Positions 13,463 through 20,153 of a DNA stretch of 25,355 nt are shown here, piece by piece; the first letter of the stretch is position 1; the number at the start of each line of letters is the position of its first letter. The DNA lies in IMG/VR virus record IMGVR_UViG_3300044638_003463, positions 1 to 25,355 of that record; one strand, written 5' to 3'. Both the position numbers and the translations under genes were made by a program. Source of the DNA: a virus. Under the pieces are notes generated by a model, which worked only from the letters and a program-made list of their open reading frames with translations, ran no database searches and was not told the origin of the DNA.

Positions 13463-13860
13463 GGTCGGCCAGTTGCAAGGAATCGGTCAGCCATTTCCAT
13501 TCCCTTGTTGGTAATGGATTCGCGCACATAGGCTGTGCGGGTGGTGCCCTTCCTCGTAATTAGCACTTGGCGCTCTGCTGAGTCAAGTGCGCGCTTGGCC
13601 GCGTGTCTGTTTTTGATGGCCATCAGGTAGCCCAGCAACTCATGATGCGGGTCGAGCTTTTGTAGCTCACCCGACATCAGCGCCTTCATAAGGTGCCCGA
13701 CGTTGATCTCCGGCATCGTCACCGATGTCGTGGAAAGGTACATGGTGACATACTCCTTCCCATTGTCCGCCCGCACCTGCACGACTGGCTTCATCACAAC
13801 ACCCATCGTCATAAAAGCGGACGCGACATCAACGTCCGTGCAGGCGATCCAGCTTTCCAT
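13459..13860 (-). CDS. Hypothetical tail-region protein (133 aa)
   Basis: ATG 13860 lies two bases after the tail-tube stop (TAATCATG), and the gene ends overlapping the chaperone start by four bases, so it belongs to the coupled tail operon. The sequence is Met-rich (FMTMGVVMKPVVQVRADNGK), then helical (VGHLMKALMSGELQKL, AIKNRHAAKRALDSAERQVL). It ends in a basic segment that could be a winged or wedge-like fold (ITRKGTTRTAYVRESITNKG). It has no membrane span or enzymatic motif. In lambda no gene lies between V and G, so this is an extra tail gene. It may be a tube accessory or a fibre-like knob; the family is not recognised. Confidence 0.6.
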   Translation of the reverse strand: MESWIACTDVDVASAFMTMGVVMKPVVQVRADNGKEYVTMYLSTTSVTMPEINVGHLMKALMSGELQKLDPHHELLGYLMAIKNRHAAKRALDSAERQVLITRKGTTRTAYVRESITNKGMEMADRFLATGRP

Positions 13861-13862
13861 GA

Positions 13863-14267
13863 TTAAACGACGAATGGGTACTGTTTAACCGAGAAGGTAG
13901 TCTTGGCCATTTCGGTATTCGTCTCGGAGCGATTCGGGTCCATGAAGATCATGGTGCCATCCGCTGGAACGAATCCGTAGGTGTTCGCGGTAAAGTTGGC
14001 CAGCGTGGTGACTTGCGTTCCTGGGTGCTGGTTGGCTAGGCCGGTCGTCTTGTTGGACAGGTAACCGTCGAACGCAAAAGTGATCGTTGGGTTGCGGTAC
14101 TCAAGCCCAAAGGTGGCCCCAGCGGCGTTCAGGTAAGCCTTCTCGTCACGCGCAGCCGTGATCGTCAAAGACTGAACGAGGATGTCTGGAGTAACGGCAT
14201 TGCTCTCATCCAGCAGCGTTGAGGATGGAATGTTTCCGTGTTGAATCAAAGCGGCGACGGCAGGCAT
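13863..14267 (-). CDS. Putative major tail (tube) protein (134 aa)
   Basis: ATG 14267 has TTGACA exactly 14 nt upstream. The 134-residue product is a compact beta protein with the feel of tube proteins: TPDILVQSLTITAARDEKAY, then FGLEYRNPTITFAFDGYLS, and a C-terminal strand pair FVPADGTMIFMDPNRSET then FSVKQYPFVV. Its order after the tail terminator and before the chaperones matches lambda V and HK97 gp13-type tube genes. At 134 residues it is shorter than lambda gpV (246) because no C-terminal Ig-like domain is present. It would stack as hexamers around the tape measure. The call is by context and fold style, not by clear homology. Confidence 0.65.
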   Translation of the reverse strand: MPAVAALIQHGNIPSSTLLDESNAVTPDILVQSLTITAARDEKAYLNAAGATFGLEYRNPTITFAFDGYLSNKTTGLANQHPGTQVTTLANFTANTYGFVPADGTMIFMDPNRSETNTEMAKTTFSVKQYPFVV

Positions 14268-14281
14268 ATTTTAAGAGTTGA

Positions 14282-14287
14282 TGTCAA
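14282..14287 (-). promoter_or_regulatory. Start-associated TTGACA hexamer, exactly 14 nt before ATG 14267
   Basis: The hexamer follows the TGA of the tail-terminator gene with no base between (TGATTGACATCA), so it is entirely non-coding here. Its 14-nt spacing to the tail-tube ATG is therefore not a by-product of codon use. This is the cleanest example of the motif in the window. Confidence 0.65.
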
Positions 14288-14773
14288 TCATTGCTGCGTC
14301 GATGCGCAGATGATGGTGAATGCGTACTCAGTCGAAAGCGTGTCATTCTCGCTCGATCCCGGCGTCATGTTATTGCTGTGCTGCTTAAGCACGTAAACGC
14401 CCTGGCCGTTGCTGATTGCGTTGATCTTTTGTCCTAGCGTGGTCGTGTCCCACACGCCAAAAAGCAGCGCGGAAATGTTCTCAGCCCGCAGCTCGTGCCT
14501 TGGTCGATTGTCTCCACCCAGAATCAGATTCGCCTCCTGCCGATCCTCGACCATGTTCACGTTTAACCGGCAGTGCCAGACGGTCCCGGCCTGCGGGATT
14601 TCGTCGGATTCGGTCACCCGCACCACGATAAACGGCAGCTTTACTTCGTCGTTTTCGCGGTCGTCGCAGAGCGTGAAGCCGGTGAATGCTGACAACGGCA
14701 AAAGCTCGTCATCGAGCACCGTAATCAGGCGCCGCTGTAGTCGGTCGGAGGGGCAGATTGGGTAGGTGATCAT
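14288..14773 (-). CDS. Putative tail terminator protein (gpU-like, 161 aa)
   Basis: ATG 14773 overlaps the preceding stop as ATGA; an in-frame upstream extension lies inside the Z-like gene and is rejected. The protein opens MITYPICPSDRLQRRLITVL, an N-terminal helix, then alternates strands and helices. PFIVVRVTESDEIPQAGTVW is followed by LNVNMVEDRQEAN, and the C-terminus (TEYAFTIICAST) is a final beta strand. This alpha/beta layout and the place between the Z/gp10-like gene and the tube gene fit tail-terminator proteins that cap the tube below the head. The assignment rests on synteny and the strand pattern VRV...RLNV...YAFTI. Direct sequence homology is not evident. Confidence 0.6.
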   Translation of the reverse strand: MITYPICPSDRLQRRLITVLDDELLPLSAFTGFTLCDDRENDEVKLPFIVVRVTESDEIPQAGTVWHCRLNVNMVEDRQEANLILGGDNRPRHELRAENISALLFGVWDTTTLGQKINAISNGQGVYVLKQHSNNMTPGSSENDTLSTEYAFTIICASTQQ

Positions 14774-15444
14774 TTCTTGAATCCTGTTTTCTTGGCGACT
14801 TCGTTCACGTCTTTCGCCATCCATTCAATGAACTGCCGACGCACTTCGGGAATAGATGAACTGAAAGCGTTTGGTGCGACTAGGAAGGCGCCCAGCCGCT
14901 TCACGCTGGCAAAGGCTGTGACCTTGCCACTTGAAACTGGAACCGCCTTAGTGCCGATTGAGTGGCCTTTGAATCGCTTCTGATTGCGCGGCATTCCACG
15001 CATCGGAACGTTAAACGCCTTGTAAGATGGGATGAAGCCCGCCGCGAGGTAGCCAATAGAACGCACACGCGCATTGATAAGTCGCTCCGTCATAGCGTAA
15101 AAATCGCCTACGAACGCTGCTGATTTCGGCCCACTGGATGCGCGCGGAAAGTGGTTTCGGCCTTGCTTGCGCAATCGTGCCGCAATAATCGCAGCGGCCA
15201 CGGTGTTCGTAAGCTGGGTTTTCTTTTTCTTCTCACCACGGCTGATCCGCTTGGCTTGATTGGTCAGCTCAGTCCGCACCTTCGCAGCGGTTGAGGTTTT
15301 GTCTTTGACCTTGCTACCAGCGAACGGAAGCCAGAACCGCATCCCCTTGTTTACAACCGCCGCGTCGGTCTTTTTCTTCATCCGCGCATAGTCGGCCATC
15401 GCCTTTTGCAGGTTCTTCGTATCAATCTTGATCTGAACGCTCAT
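14770..15444 (-). CDS. Putative tail completion / HK97-gp10-like (gpZ-like) protein (224 aa)
   Basis: ATG 15444 overlaps the connector stop as ATGA; a much longer in-frame extension upstream would be antisense-like Arg/Gln shadow inside two genes. The product is very basic. It opens with a helix (VQIKIDTKNLQKAMADYARM), followed by Lys-rich stretches (QAKRISRGEKKKKTQLTNT). The middle is aromatic (GDFYAMTERLINARVRSIGY, LAAGFIPSYKAF), as in gp10/Z family proteins. It ends in a helix (FIEWMAKDVNEVAKKTGF), matching the usual helical start-and-end plan of that family. The role would be joining tail to head. Position between connector and terminator agrees with lambda Z. The high basic content is stronger than usual. 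Confidence 0.65.
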   Translation of the reverse strand: MSVQIKIDTKNLQKAMADYARMKKKTDAAVVNKGMRFWLPFAGSKVKDKTSTAAKVRTELTNQAKRISRGEKKKKTQLTNTVAAAIIAARLRKQGRNHFPRASSGPKSAAFVGDFYAMTERLINARVRSIGYLAAGFIPSYKAFNVPMRGMPRNQKRFKGHSIGTKAVPVSSGKVTAFASVKRLGAFLVAPNAFSSSIPEVRRQFIEWMAKDVNEVAKKTGFKK

Positions 15445-15800
15445 GCCGCCGTTGCCTCCATGTTCGGGTCGATCAGCTCCAAGTCGTAGAATGGACGGAT
15501 CTGCGTAGTGGTCACGCTGTCGATACGATAGACGACCGCCGTTGCAAACACCGTTCCCATCTTGATCTCGTCGTTGATCTTTGGCACGGTCGTAAACTGC
15601 GCTTTCGTCGCAATCACGCTTACCGTGTCGTCTTTGACGATGATCTGAGCCATCAGGTTCCGGCTGTTCTTGCCGGTCGGCTGGTAGGCGTGAATCTGCA
15701 CGTTGTTGTGCCAAACGTAAAGTTGCGCGCCACTGGCATCCGTCCCGAACTTGGTGCGGATACGTCCATGAGCGGAGGCGATGCGTTGAGCGTAGGTCAT
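15441..15800 (-). CDS. Putative head-tail connector / stopper (119 aa)
   Basis: ATG 15800 (MTYAQRIASAHGRIRTKFGT) is chosen because the longer upstream reading would pass through the terminator hairpin. The product has a short N-terminal helix followed by beta segments: AQLYVWHNNVQIHAYQP, SRNLMAQIIVKDDTVSVIAT, and TAVVYRIDSVTTTQIRPFYD then LELIDPN. The pattern YRIDSV...YDLELIDP at the C-terminus is typical of head-closure or stopper proteins with a beta-barrel fold (lambda FII, HK97 gp7-like). It is the first gene after the terminator, so it may begin the tail transcription unit. The start has no Shine-Dalgarno sequence and no exact TTGACA motif. Confidence 0.55.
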   Translation of the reverse strand: MTYAQRIASAHGRIRTKFGTDASGAQLYVWHNNVQIHAYQPTGKNSRNLMAQIIVKDDTVSVIATKAQFTTVPKINDEIKMGTVFATAVVYRIDSVTTTQIRPFYDLELIDPNMEATAA

Positions 15801-15802
15801 AC

Positions 15803-15840
15803 AAAAAAGCGGCTGACAAGCATGAAAGCCTGTCAGCCGC
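15803..15840 (-). terminator. Strong intrinsic terminator between head and tail genes
   Basis: On the minus strand a perfect 10-bp stem, GCGGCTGACA with TGTCAGCCGC, extends by three more pairs (one G-U) to close a 6-nt loop, and six T residues follow immediately. It lies 29 nt after the cement-protein stop. The T run ends two bases before ATG 15800, so a read-through transcript would hold the next start next to the hairpin. Confidence 0.85.
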
Positions 15841-15869
15841 CCACGATGAATAACACCCAGCACCAAAAA

Positions 15870-16280
15870 TTAGGTCAGCAGTCTGACGGAGGCGCTTACC
15901 GCGCTCATGTCGCCCGTAGTGCCGGCTGTGGTGAACTTAGCGTTCACATAGCGCGGACAGTTCGGAGGAAGCCGGAATCGGAAGGATGTTTGAGGGATTG
16001 CGCTACCTGTGCCAGTCAGCACCGCTGAGATGTTTAGGCTCGTGGTTGGAGTGACTGCCGATCCACCCTGCAAGAGGATGGTGATCGTGTCCGCTGATGC
16101 GAGCTGCGTAGCAGTCAAAGCAGGGATCAAGACTTCTACTTCGGTATTCTCAGGGAAAAACCCTTTAGAATTGGTGCCGAGGTCGAGGTCAGGGGATTGG
16201 ACGTTGCCGTCAGAGGCGGTCAGCAGACGAGCCTTGGTCAGGTCCGCGTCCTGAATGTTTCGAGAAAATTCGTTAGCCAT
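15870..16280 (-). CDS. Putative capsid cement/decoration protein, Bbp16-like (136 aa)
   Basis: ATG 16280 lies 19 nt after the capsid stop, and the gene follows the major capsid gene as decoration genes often do. The sequence is beta-rich. It opens with a conserved-looking start (FSRNIQDADLTKARLLTASD), then SPDLDLGTNSKGFFPENTEV and a strand TITILLQGGS. The C-terminal half (SFRFRLPPNCPRYVNAKFTT, then AGTTGDMSAVSASVRLL) resembles the LPP...RY...F...GT motif of Bbp16-family cement proteins. Such proteins bind the outside of the head at capsomer junctions. There is no enzymatic motif. The family call rests on pattern and position and is moderate. The terminator lies just downstream. Confidence 0.6.
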   Translation of the reverse strand: MANEFSRNIQDADLTKARLLTASDGNVQSPDLDLGTNSKGFFPENTEVEVLIPALTATQLASADTITILLQGGSAVTPTTSLNISAVLTGTGSAIPQTSFRFRLPPNCPRYVNAKFTTAGTTGDMSAVSASVRLLT

Positions 16281-16299
16281 TGTAATAATTCTTTAGAGA

Positions 16300-17256
16300 T
16301 TAAGCGGTAAGAGCTTCGTCGTTGAGGATGGAATCGGTGATGACGATCGGGATGCCGTTCGACTCAGTAGGTAGAGGGGCAAAGATCTCAGAACCGCTAG
16401 AGGTTTTGACACCGTTTTGAACCGTGGAAGCTGAGCGGCTGACCTGCAACTGGAAGGCCGAGCGGCGGTTCATGAGCCAGTAATTAGGCCGGTAGCCCAC
16501 TGGGTATTTGCTAAGCAACTCAGCAAGTTTGGCGTCGGTGACACCCATACCCGAATCAGCGGTAGCGTCTTTCAGGCGGCCCACGCTGTACTTGCTGCCG
16601 ACCTGCATACCCACCCAAGCGGTCAAGTTAGCAACGTGCGCAGGATAGACCGAGTCGGTTCCCACGTTTTCGATGCGCCATTCGCCAAGCTCAAAAGTGG
16701 TGCCGGAGCCGAACACGAGCTGTACGCCTTGCGTATCAGTATTGATGCCGTACACCGAAGAGCCAGTACCAGCACTTGTTCCGCCTGCATCGACCGTTAG
16801 CGCGGAAGCACCCAGACCGGAGTTAAAAGCGGTATGGATAGCCTGCAAGCCGGGAAAGCCCTTCGCATCAACAGACGTTCCATAGATGACCTGTGAACCA
16901 AGCTCGATCATGGCTTGGCGCATGACGCCGATAGATTCGATGTCTTTCCATGCTTGTTCTCCGTCCTCGTAAGCGCGAGCGACCGCAATATCGGCCTGAA
17001 CGGCGCCACTGAGAATGTAGCACTCGATCAACTGGTTTTCAAAGCTCGATTTCGTCGGAGTCGAGCCTTCGTTAGCAGCGCGGAACCCGACGCCAGGATA
17101 AGACGTGCGAGAGACGACTTTGTAGCTGGTGCCGCGAATGGTGCGCGCTGGCATGATCTGCACCTCGGGAGCGTAGGTGAGGGTTTCCTCAATCAGCCCG
17201 ACGATGGTGTCGGAGCCGTTGAGCTTAGCGATATCGAGAAGATTGGCTTGTGGCAT
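16300..17256 (-). CDS. Major capsid protein, HK97-fold (318 aa)
   Basis: Starts at ATG 17256, 18 nt after the protease-scaffold stop. The N-terminal residues (ANLLDIAKLNGSDTIVGLIE) form the start of an N-arm or spine-helix region. GVGFRAANEGSTPTKSSFEN at ~57-76 and QADIAVARAYEDGEQ look like the E-loop and spine-helix features of HK97-fold coats. Residues YWLMNRRSAFQLQVSRSAS (~257-275) and the end GIPIVITDSILND are typical of major capsid proteins of this kind. At 318 residues it is normal for a lambda-sized head. With no separate maturation cut site visible, the scaffold would be removed by the upstream protease. The call rests on fold-like motifs plus synteny. Confidence 0.85.
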   Translation of the reverse strand: MPQANLLDIAKLNGSDTIVGLIEETLTYAPEVQIMPARTIRGTSYKVVSRTSYPGVGFRAANEGSTPTKSSFENQLIECYILSGAVQADIAVARAYEDGEQAWKDIESIGVMRQAMIELGSQVIYGTSVDAKGFPGLQAIHTAFNSGLGASALTVDAGGTSAGTGSSVYGINTDTQGVQLVFGSGTTFELGEWRIENVGTDSVYPAHVANLTAWVGMQVGSKYSVGRLKDATADSGMGVTDAKLAELLSKYPVGYRPNYWLMNRRSAFQLQVSRSASTVQNGVKTSSGSEIFAPLPTESNGIPIVITDSILNDEALTA

Positions 17257-17274
17257 GGTCTTGGTAGAAAGTTG

Positions 17275-17685
17275 TTATGAGTTGGCCGAAACGTAAGCCG
17301 CTTCGGTTGGGAATTTTTCGGTGAACGCACGAACCGCTTTCAAGCGATCGAGACCGGTTGAGGTGCCGATAGCTTGATTCTTGGCTTCGTGGTAGGAGAT
17401 CGCTGGAACCTTGACTTCCGGCTCGTTAATAGGAGCGGCAAACGCAGCAGGAGCAGGAGCGGCGGCGGCGAGGCGAGCTTGCAGCTCAATGTCGCTGTTA
17501 CCAGCTTGCAACGCTTCCACGTAGGCCTTAAGTGCCTCACACTCGGCGAGCACTTTTGCGTTGTCGGCGGCAAACTGCGTAGCCACTTCGTCAAACTTAG
17601 CAGTGAAAGCGGCGAACTGCTCCGCAATCAGAGCGGAAAAATCAACTTGAGGTTCTGGCGCAGGCGCCGGTGGGTCAATTGGCAT
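17275..17685 (-). CDS. Separate scaffold from in-frame internal start (Nu3-like, 136 aa)
   Basis: An internal ATG at 17685 (residue Met168 of the fusion) is in frame with the protease-scaffold gene and lies precisely at the end of the protease domain. A TTGACA hexamer at 17705-17700 precedes it by exactly 14 nt, the same spacing as at five full-length gene starts here. The product (MPIDPPAPAPEPQVDFSALI...) would be the free 136-residue scaffold with the Pro/Ala linker and coiled coil. Lambda makes Nu3 from an internal in-frame start of gene C in the same position, so a scaffold excess would be biologically expected. Protein evidence is lacking, so this is a strong prediction rather than an observation. 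Confidence 0.65.
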   Translation of the reverse strand: MPIDPPAPAPEPQVDFSALIAEQFAAFTAKFDEVATQFAADNAKVLAECEALKAYVEALQAGNSDIELQARLAAAAPAPAAFAAPINEPEVKVPAISYHEAKNQAIGTSTGLDRLKAVRAFTEKFPTEAAYVSANS

Positions 17686-18186
17686 AACATCTTCGTCACT
17701 GTCAATCTGATCAGCCGAGAACACGCCGTCAGCGTTAGCGGCGGGTGTGTCTACAAAGTCTGCCGAGTATAGACCGCGTGGGCGGGTCATGTAGTTGCCG
17801 CTCTCCTTGTCCAACTCTGGCGCATCCGCTGCAAACATCAAACTCACGCCGAAAGTGGAGGGGATTTCGTTGATCATTTCAAGCAGCATCTCTTTTCCGC
17901 TGTGCGCGTCGAATAAAGTCAGATCGGCTAGGAGCTTGCCTTTACTGACCCGGAAATTCTCGTAATAACCCACCGTATCCTGCACCGAAGAGAAGTGATT
18001 AAGCTTTGCCTTCACCCTTCCCTTCTCGATTGCGAGTGACTTAAACTTGTTCAGCGAACGCTTGTCCACAAACACGCCATGACCGAGCGCCGGGCCTTCC
18101 TGAATCAAGGAAACGCCCATGATGGTATTTCCTGAAACCTTGCCTTGGAACGCTGCGAATGTCTGAATCTCTTCGGTGACTGGCAT
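17275..18186 (-). CDS. Head maturation protease fused to scaffold (303 aa)
   Basis: ATG 18186 lies 16 nt after the portal stop, with TTGACA exactly 14 nt upstream. The long in-frame extension above it is an Arg-rich shadow of portal and is rejected. Residues ~1-160 match herpes-assemblin-like prohead proteases. The likely catalytic His is H64 in KLNHF, the likely Ser is S115 in FGVSLMF, and an Asp-containing YSADFVDTPAA motif sits at 140-150. From ~168 onward the sequence becomes acidic and proline-rich (PPAPAPEPQ), then a coiled coil (LIAEQFAAFTAKFDEVATQF, then KVLAECEALKAYVEALQ), as in scaffolds. The lambda parallel is gene C with Nu3 at its 3' end. The protease would cleave scaffold and head proteins during maturation. 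Confidence 0.85.
   Translation of the reverse strand: MPVTEEIQTFAAFQGKVSGNTIMGVSLIQEGPALGHGVFVDKRSLNKFKSLAIEKGRVKAKLNHFSSVQDTVGYYENFRVSKGKLLADLTLFDAHSGKEMLLEMINEIPSTFGVSLMFAADAPELDKESGNYMTRPRGLYSADFVDTPAANADGVFSADQIDSDEDVMPIDPPAPAPEPQVDFSALIAEQFAAFTAKFDEVATQFAADNAKVLAECEALKAYVEALQAGNSDIELQARLAAAAPAPAAFAAPINEPEVKVPAISYHEAKNQAIGTSTGLDRLKAVRAFTEKFPTEAAYVSANS
17700..17705 (-). promoter_or_regulatory. Internal start-associated TTGACA hexamer, exactly 14 nt before ATG 17685
   Basis: Within the protease-scaffold gene the coding strand reads GATTGACAG. In frame it encodes Ile-Asp-Ser, so it could be coincidental. Its exact 14-nt distance to an in-frame ATG at the scaffold boundary argues otherwise. 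Confidence 0.55.
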
Positions 18187-18200
18187 ACACGCCGCCCCGA

Positions 18201-18206
18201 TGTCAA
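18201..18206 (-). promoter_or_regulatory. Start-associated TTGACA hexamer, exactly 14 nt before ATG 18186
   Basis: The TGA of TTGACA is the portal stop codon (GAT TGA CAT). Exactly 14 nt follow before the protease ATG, and they contain TCGGGGCGG, whose G run could also act as a weak Shine-Dalgarno sequence. Confidence 0.6.
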
Positions 18207-19861
18207 TCAGTGCTGCCAGCCTCGGCTTCGTCCTCGGCAATGTCTTCGGCCTCGTCCTCTGGCGACTCTTCATCCTCGACTTCTGGCACGTCCTCCTCAG
18301 GCGCAGCCGCTGGCGCCGGGATAGCCGGCGCGTTAGGTGCCCGCCGCTCAAGCATGTAGATGGCAGTTGGCAGATCCAGCACGCCGCCGGATGCGTCTTG
18401 CACCATCTTCGCATCTTCGACCAGCTCCATCGCCTCCGCGCGAAGCAGGCTGCGAATGATGTTGCGATCCTCACCGCGATCCGCCGCAATCTGCGTCTTG
18501 CTGATAATTCCGGCCATGGTCTCGTCGATCAGAGCTTTGGATTCGCGCCCGATGTCGGCTGTGACTTTGGCAGGAAAACGCCATTCACCCGCATCAAAGT
18601 CAGCCACGGCTGGCAAGTGGCCGAGCTGGATGCCGCGAGCAATGACGCGGATAACGATCGGATACAGAAGCTTTTCCTCCAGCGTTAGCTGGGTCATTTC
18701 AAACTCCCGCGCGGCCTGCGCAGCTTCCATCCTGACCGCTGTCCCTTGTCCCGCCCAGGAGTAGATAAATCCGTAAGGCAGCCCGACGGCAAGTCCGGTC
18801 GAGCGAACGAGAGTGTCCAAGAACCCGTTAAAAGTCGGTGACGGGCGGTTGAAATCAACCGGGTTGAACGATTCACCCTCTGCAAGGTACTGGATCGCAC
18901 CCGGCTCGACCTTCTTCATGCGGTCGGCGTCGCTCATGTAGTCGCTGTGCGTCGTGTCGAGCGATACGTCTTGATCGGCGCTGCCGTCCGCATTGTTGAT
19001 GACACCGCTGATTGAAGAGAGATACTTCACTGAGATTTTCTCACATGCGAGGATCTCTTGCAGATCCTTGATGTCAGTGATAGCTGCGTCGAACGCGGAA
19101 AAGCCTCGGTAAGAATCAAGCCGGGTCGGGTCGAACAAGTGCAGGAACTCCTGCGCCGGCACCTCAAGCGCAGGCATCATGGACTCACCGGTTGTGCTGC
19201 GGTTGTAGATGCGGTATCGGATCGGCCTACCCGTCGAGTCGATGACAACGCCGGAAAAGTCCTGCTCGCCTCTCTTGAGCGGCTTGAACGGTTTTGCATC
19301 TGTCCCGTTGCGGTTTGGAATTGAGCCAATGCGGTCAGCCTCGATGGCCTGTAGCCGGATCGGACTGATTTTCAGCATCTCGTCGAGCTGCGTCATCGGC
19401 ACTTCGGACACGATGTAACCGATGTCACCGTCCCGCTTCATCGAGGTCACGCCCAAACCGGCCAGCACCCGAAAGTGGTGGCGCCGGGTCAAGTCGCAGC
19501 TCGCCATCCACCGCTCAACATACGCTGTGATCGCCCTGTTGGCTTCCTCGGAGCTTGTGCGCGGCACGTACTGCAAGCGGCCCACCGAAAAGGTGCGGTA
19601 CTTGCGCAGGATGCTTTTAACCACACTGCTATTCTCTTCCAGCCACCGAGCCTCCCGGATGAGCGTCACCCGGTCGGTATGGTTGCGGCTGGAATCTGGC
19701 TGATCAAGTGATTGCCCGCTCGCCCGGCGATTGGTCGATGATTGCGCTCCGACGCGCCAGTAGCCCGTCCTTTCGCCCGCCTCAAGCTGCGCCTTCGCGC
19801 GTTGGCGTTGCAAGGCGGTTGCCGGACTGAAAAACCTGATCGTTTGTTCGATAAAACTCAT
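18203..19861 (-). CDS. Portal protein, lambda gpB-like (552 aa)
   Basis: ATG 19861 overlaps the gpW-like stop as ATGA. The lambda-type portal signature is clear. There is an N-terminal helix-rich clip region and ARWLEENSSVVKSILRKY at 71-88. QAIEADRIGS at 171-180 is the conserved IEADRI motif, and HLFDPTRLDSYRGFS at 241-255 is also typical. SWAGQGTAVRMEAAQAAREF near 368-387 lies where other lambda-type portals carry a Ser/Arg/Glu-rich helix. The portal ring forms the DNA channel at one head vertex and binds terminase and connectors. The last ~50 residues are strongly acidic and Pro/Ala-rich (EEDVPEVEDEESPEDEAEDI), probably disordered. The length is close to lambda gpB (533). Confidence 0.92.
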   Translation of the reverse strand: MSFIEQTIRFFSPATALQRQRAKAQLEAGERTGYWRVGAQSSTNRRASGQSLDQPDSSRNHTDRVTLIREARWLEENSSVVKSILRKYRTFSVGRLQYVPRTSSEEANRAITAYVERWMASCDLTRRHHFRVLAGLGVTSMKRDGDIGYIVSEVPMTQLDEMLKISPIRLQAIEADRIGSIPNRNGTDAKPFKPLKRGEQDFSGVVIDSTGRPIRYRIYNRSTTGESMMPALEVPAQEFLHLFDPTRLDSYRGFSAFDAAITDIKDLQEILACEKISVKYLSSISGVINNADGSADQDVSLDTTHSDYMSDADRMKKVEPGAIQYLAEGESFNPVDFNRPSPTFNGFLDTLVRSTGLAVGLPYGFIYSWAGQGTAVRMEAAQAAREFEMTQLTLEEKLLYPIVIRVIARGIQLGHLPAVADFDAGEWRFPAKVTADIGRESKALIDETMAGIISKTQIAADRGEDRNIIRSLLRAEAMELVEDAKMVQDASGGVLDLPTAIYMLERRAPNAPAIPAPAAAPEEDVPEVEDEESPEDEAEDIAEDEAEAGSTD

Positions 19862-20133
19862 AGCGGAAAGGTTGAAAAGTCAGGTTTGAGGCGGTTGGAG
19901 ATACCCGGATACTTTACGGGGTCGAGCTGGTGCATTCTGCGCATCACAGCCCGCATCAAAGTCATGACGGGAATGCCGCCATCCGATCCAGATGCGCGGG
20001 TTTCGGACTCACCGCCGCCCGATGTGCTGATAACGATGGTGCCCTGCCCTTCGGTCAGCGCCGAAAGACACTGATCGTAAAGCGTCTCGCAAAATTGCAG
20101 AGAAGCATACCGTAAAATCGAAGGTCCGCCCAT
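19858..20133 (-). CDS. Putative head-tail joining protein, gpW-like (91 aa)
   Basis: ATG 20133 lies 16 nt after the terminase stop, with TTGACA exactly 14 nt upstream. A far upstream in-frame reading would run antisense-like through terminase and is rejected. Lambda gene W lies in the same slot, between A and B. The product has a first helix (LRYASLQFCETLYDQCLSAL) and a Gly-rich beta-hairpin (GQGTIVISTSGGGESETRAS). A second helix follows (PVMTLMRAVMRRMHQLDPVK), then a tail, STFPL. This helix-hairpin-helix order corresponds to gpW (68 aa). The hairpin GTIVISTSGGGESE is longer than in lambda. gpW-type proteins stabilise packaged DNA and bridge portal and connector. Family homology is by layout and position only. 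Confidence 0.65.
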   Translation of the reverse strand: MGGPSILRYASLQFCETLYDQCLSALTEGQGTIVISTSGGGESETRASGSDGGIPVMTLMRAVMRRMHQLDPVKYPGISNRLKPDFSTFPL

Positions 20134-20147
20134 AAAGTCACTCTGTC

Positions 20148-20153
20148 TGTCAA
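20148..20153 (-). promoter_or_regulatory. Start-associated TTGACA hexamer, exactly 14 nt before ATG 20133
   Basis: The TGA inside the hexamer is the stop codon of the large terminase (GCT TGA CAG). The 14 nt to the gpW-like ATG include GAGTGAC, a possible weak Shine-Dalgarno-like run. The context TTGACAGAC is shared with the copy before ATG 6324. Confidence 0.6.

Noticed and set aside
15445-15819. N-terminal extension of the Z-like frame
   Set aside because: The extra residues are Arg/Gln-rich shadow sequence of the connector gene and reach into the terminator region.
18187-18489. N-terminal extension of the protease frame
   Set aside because: It overlaps the portal C-terminus and is Arg/Cys-rich, unlike a protein N-terminus; ATG 18186 has the motif and a normal gap.
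1082-20153. TTGACA copies as ordinary sigma-70 -35 boxes
   Set aside because: A -10 box at 16-18 nt would overlap the start codon and codons 2-3, and none of these hexamers (such as CCGAAC, GCAGCT, CCTGCC, CCAGTC) resembles TATAAT. Five exact distances to ATG also fit a translational element better.
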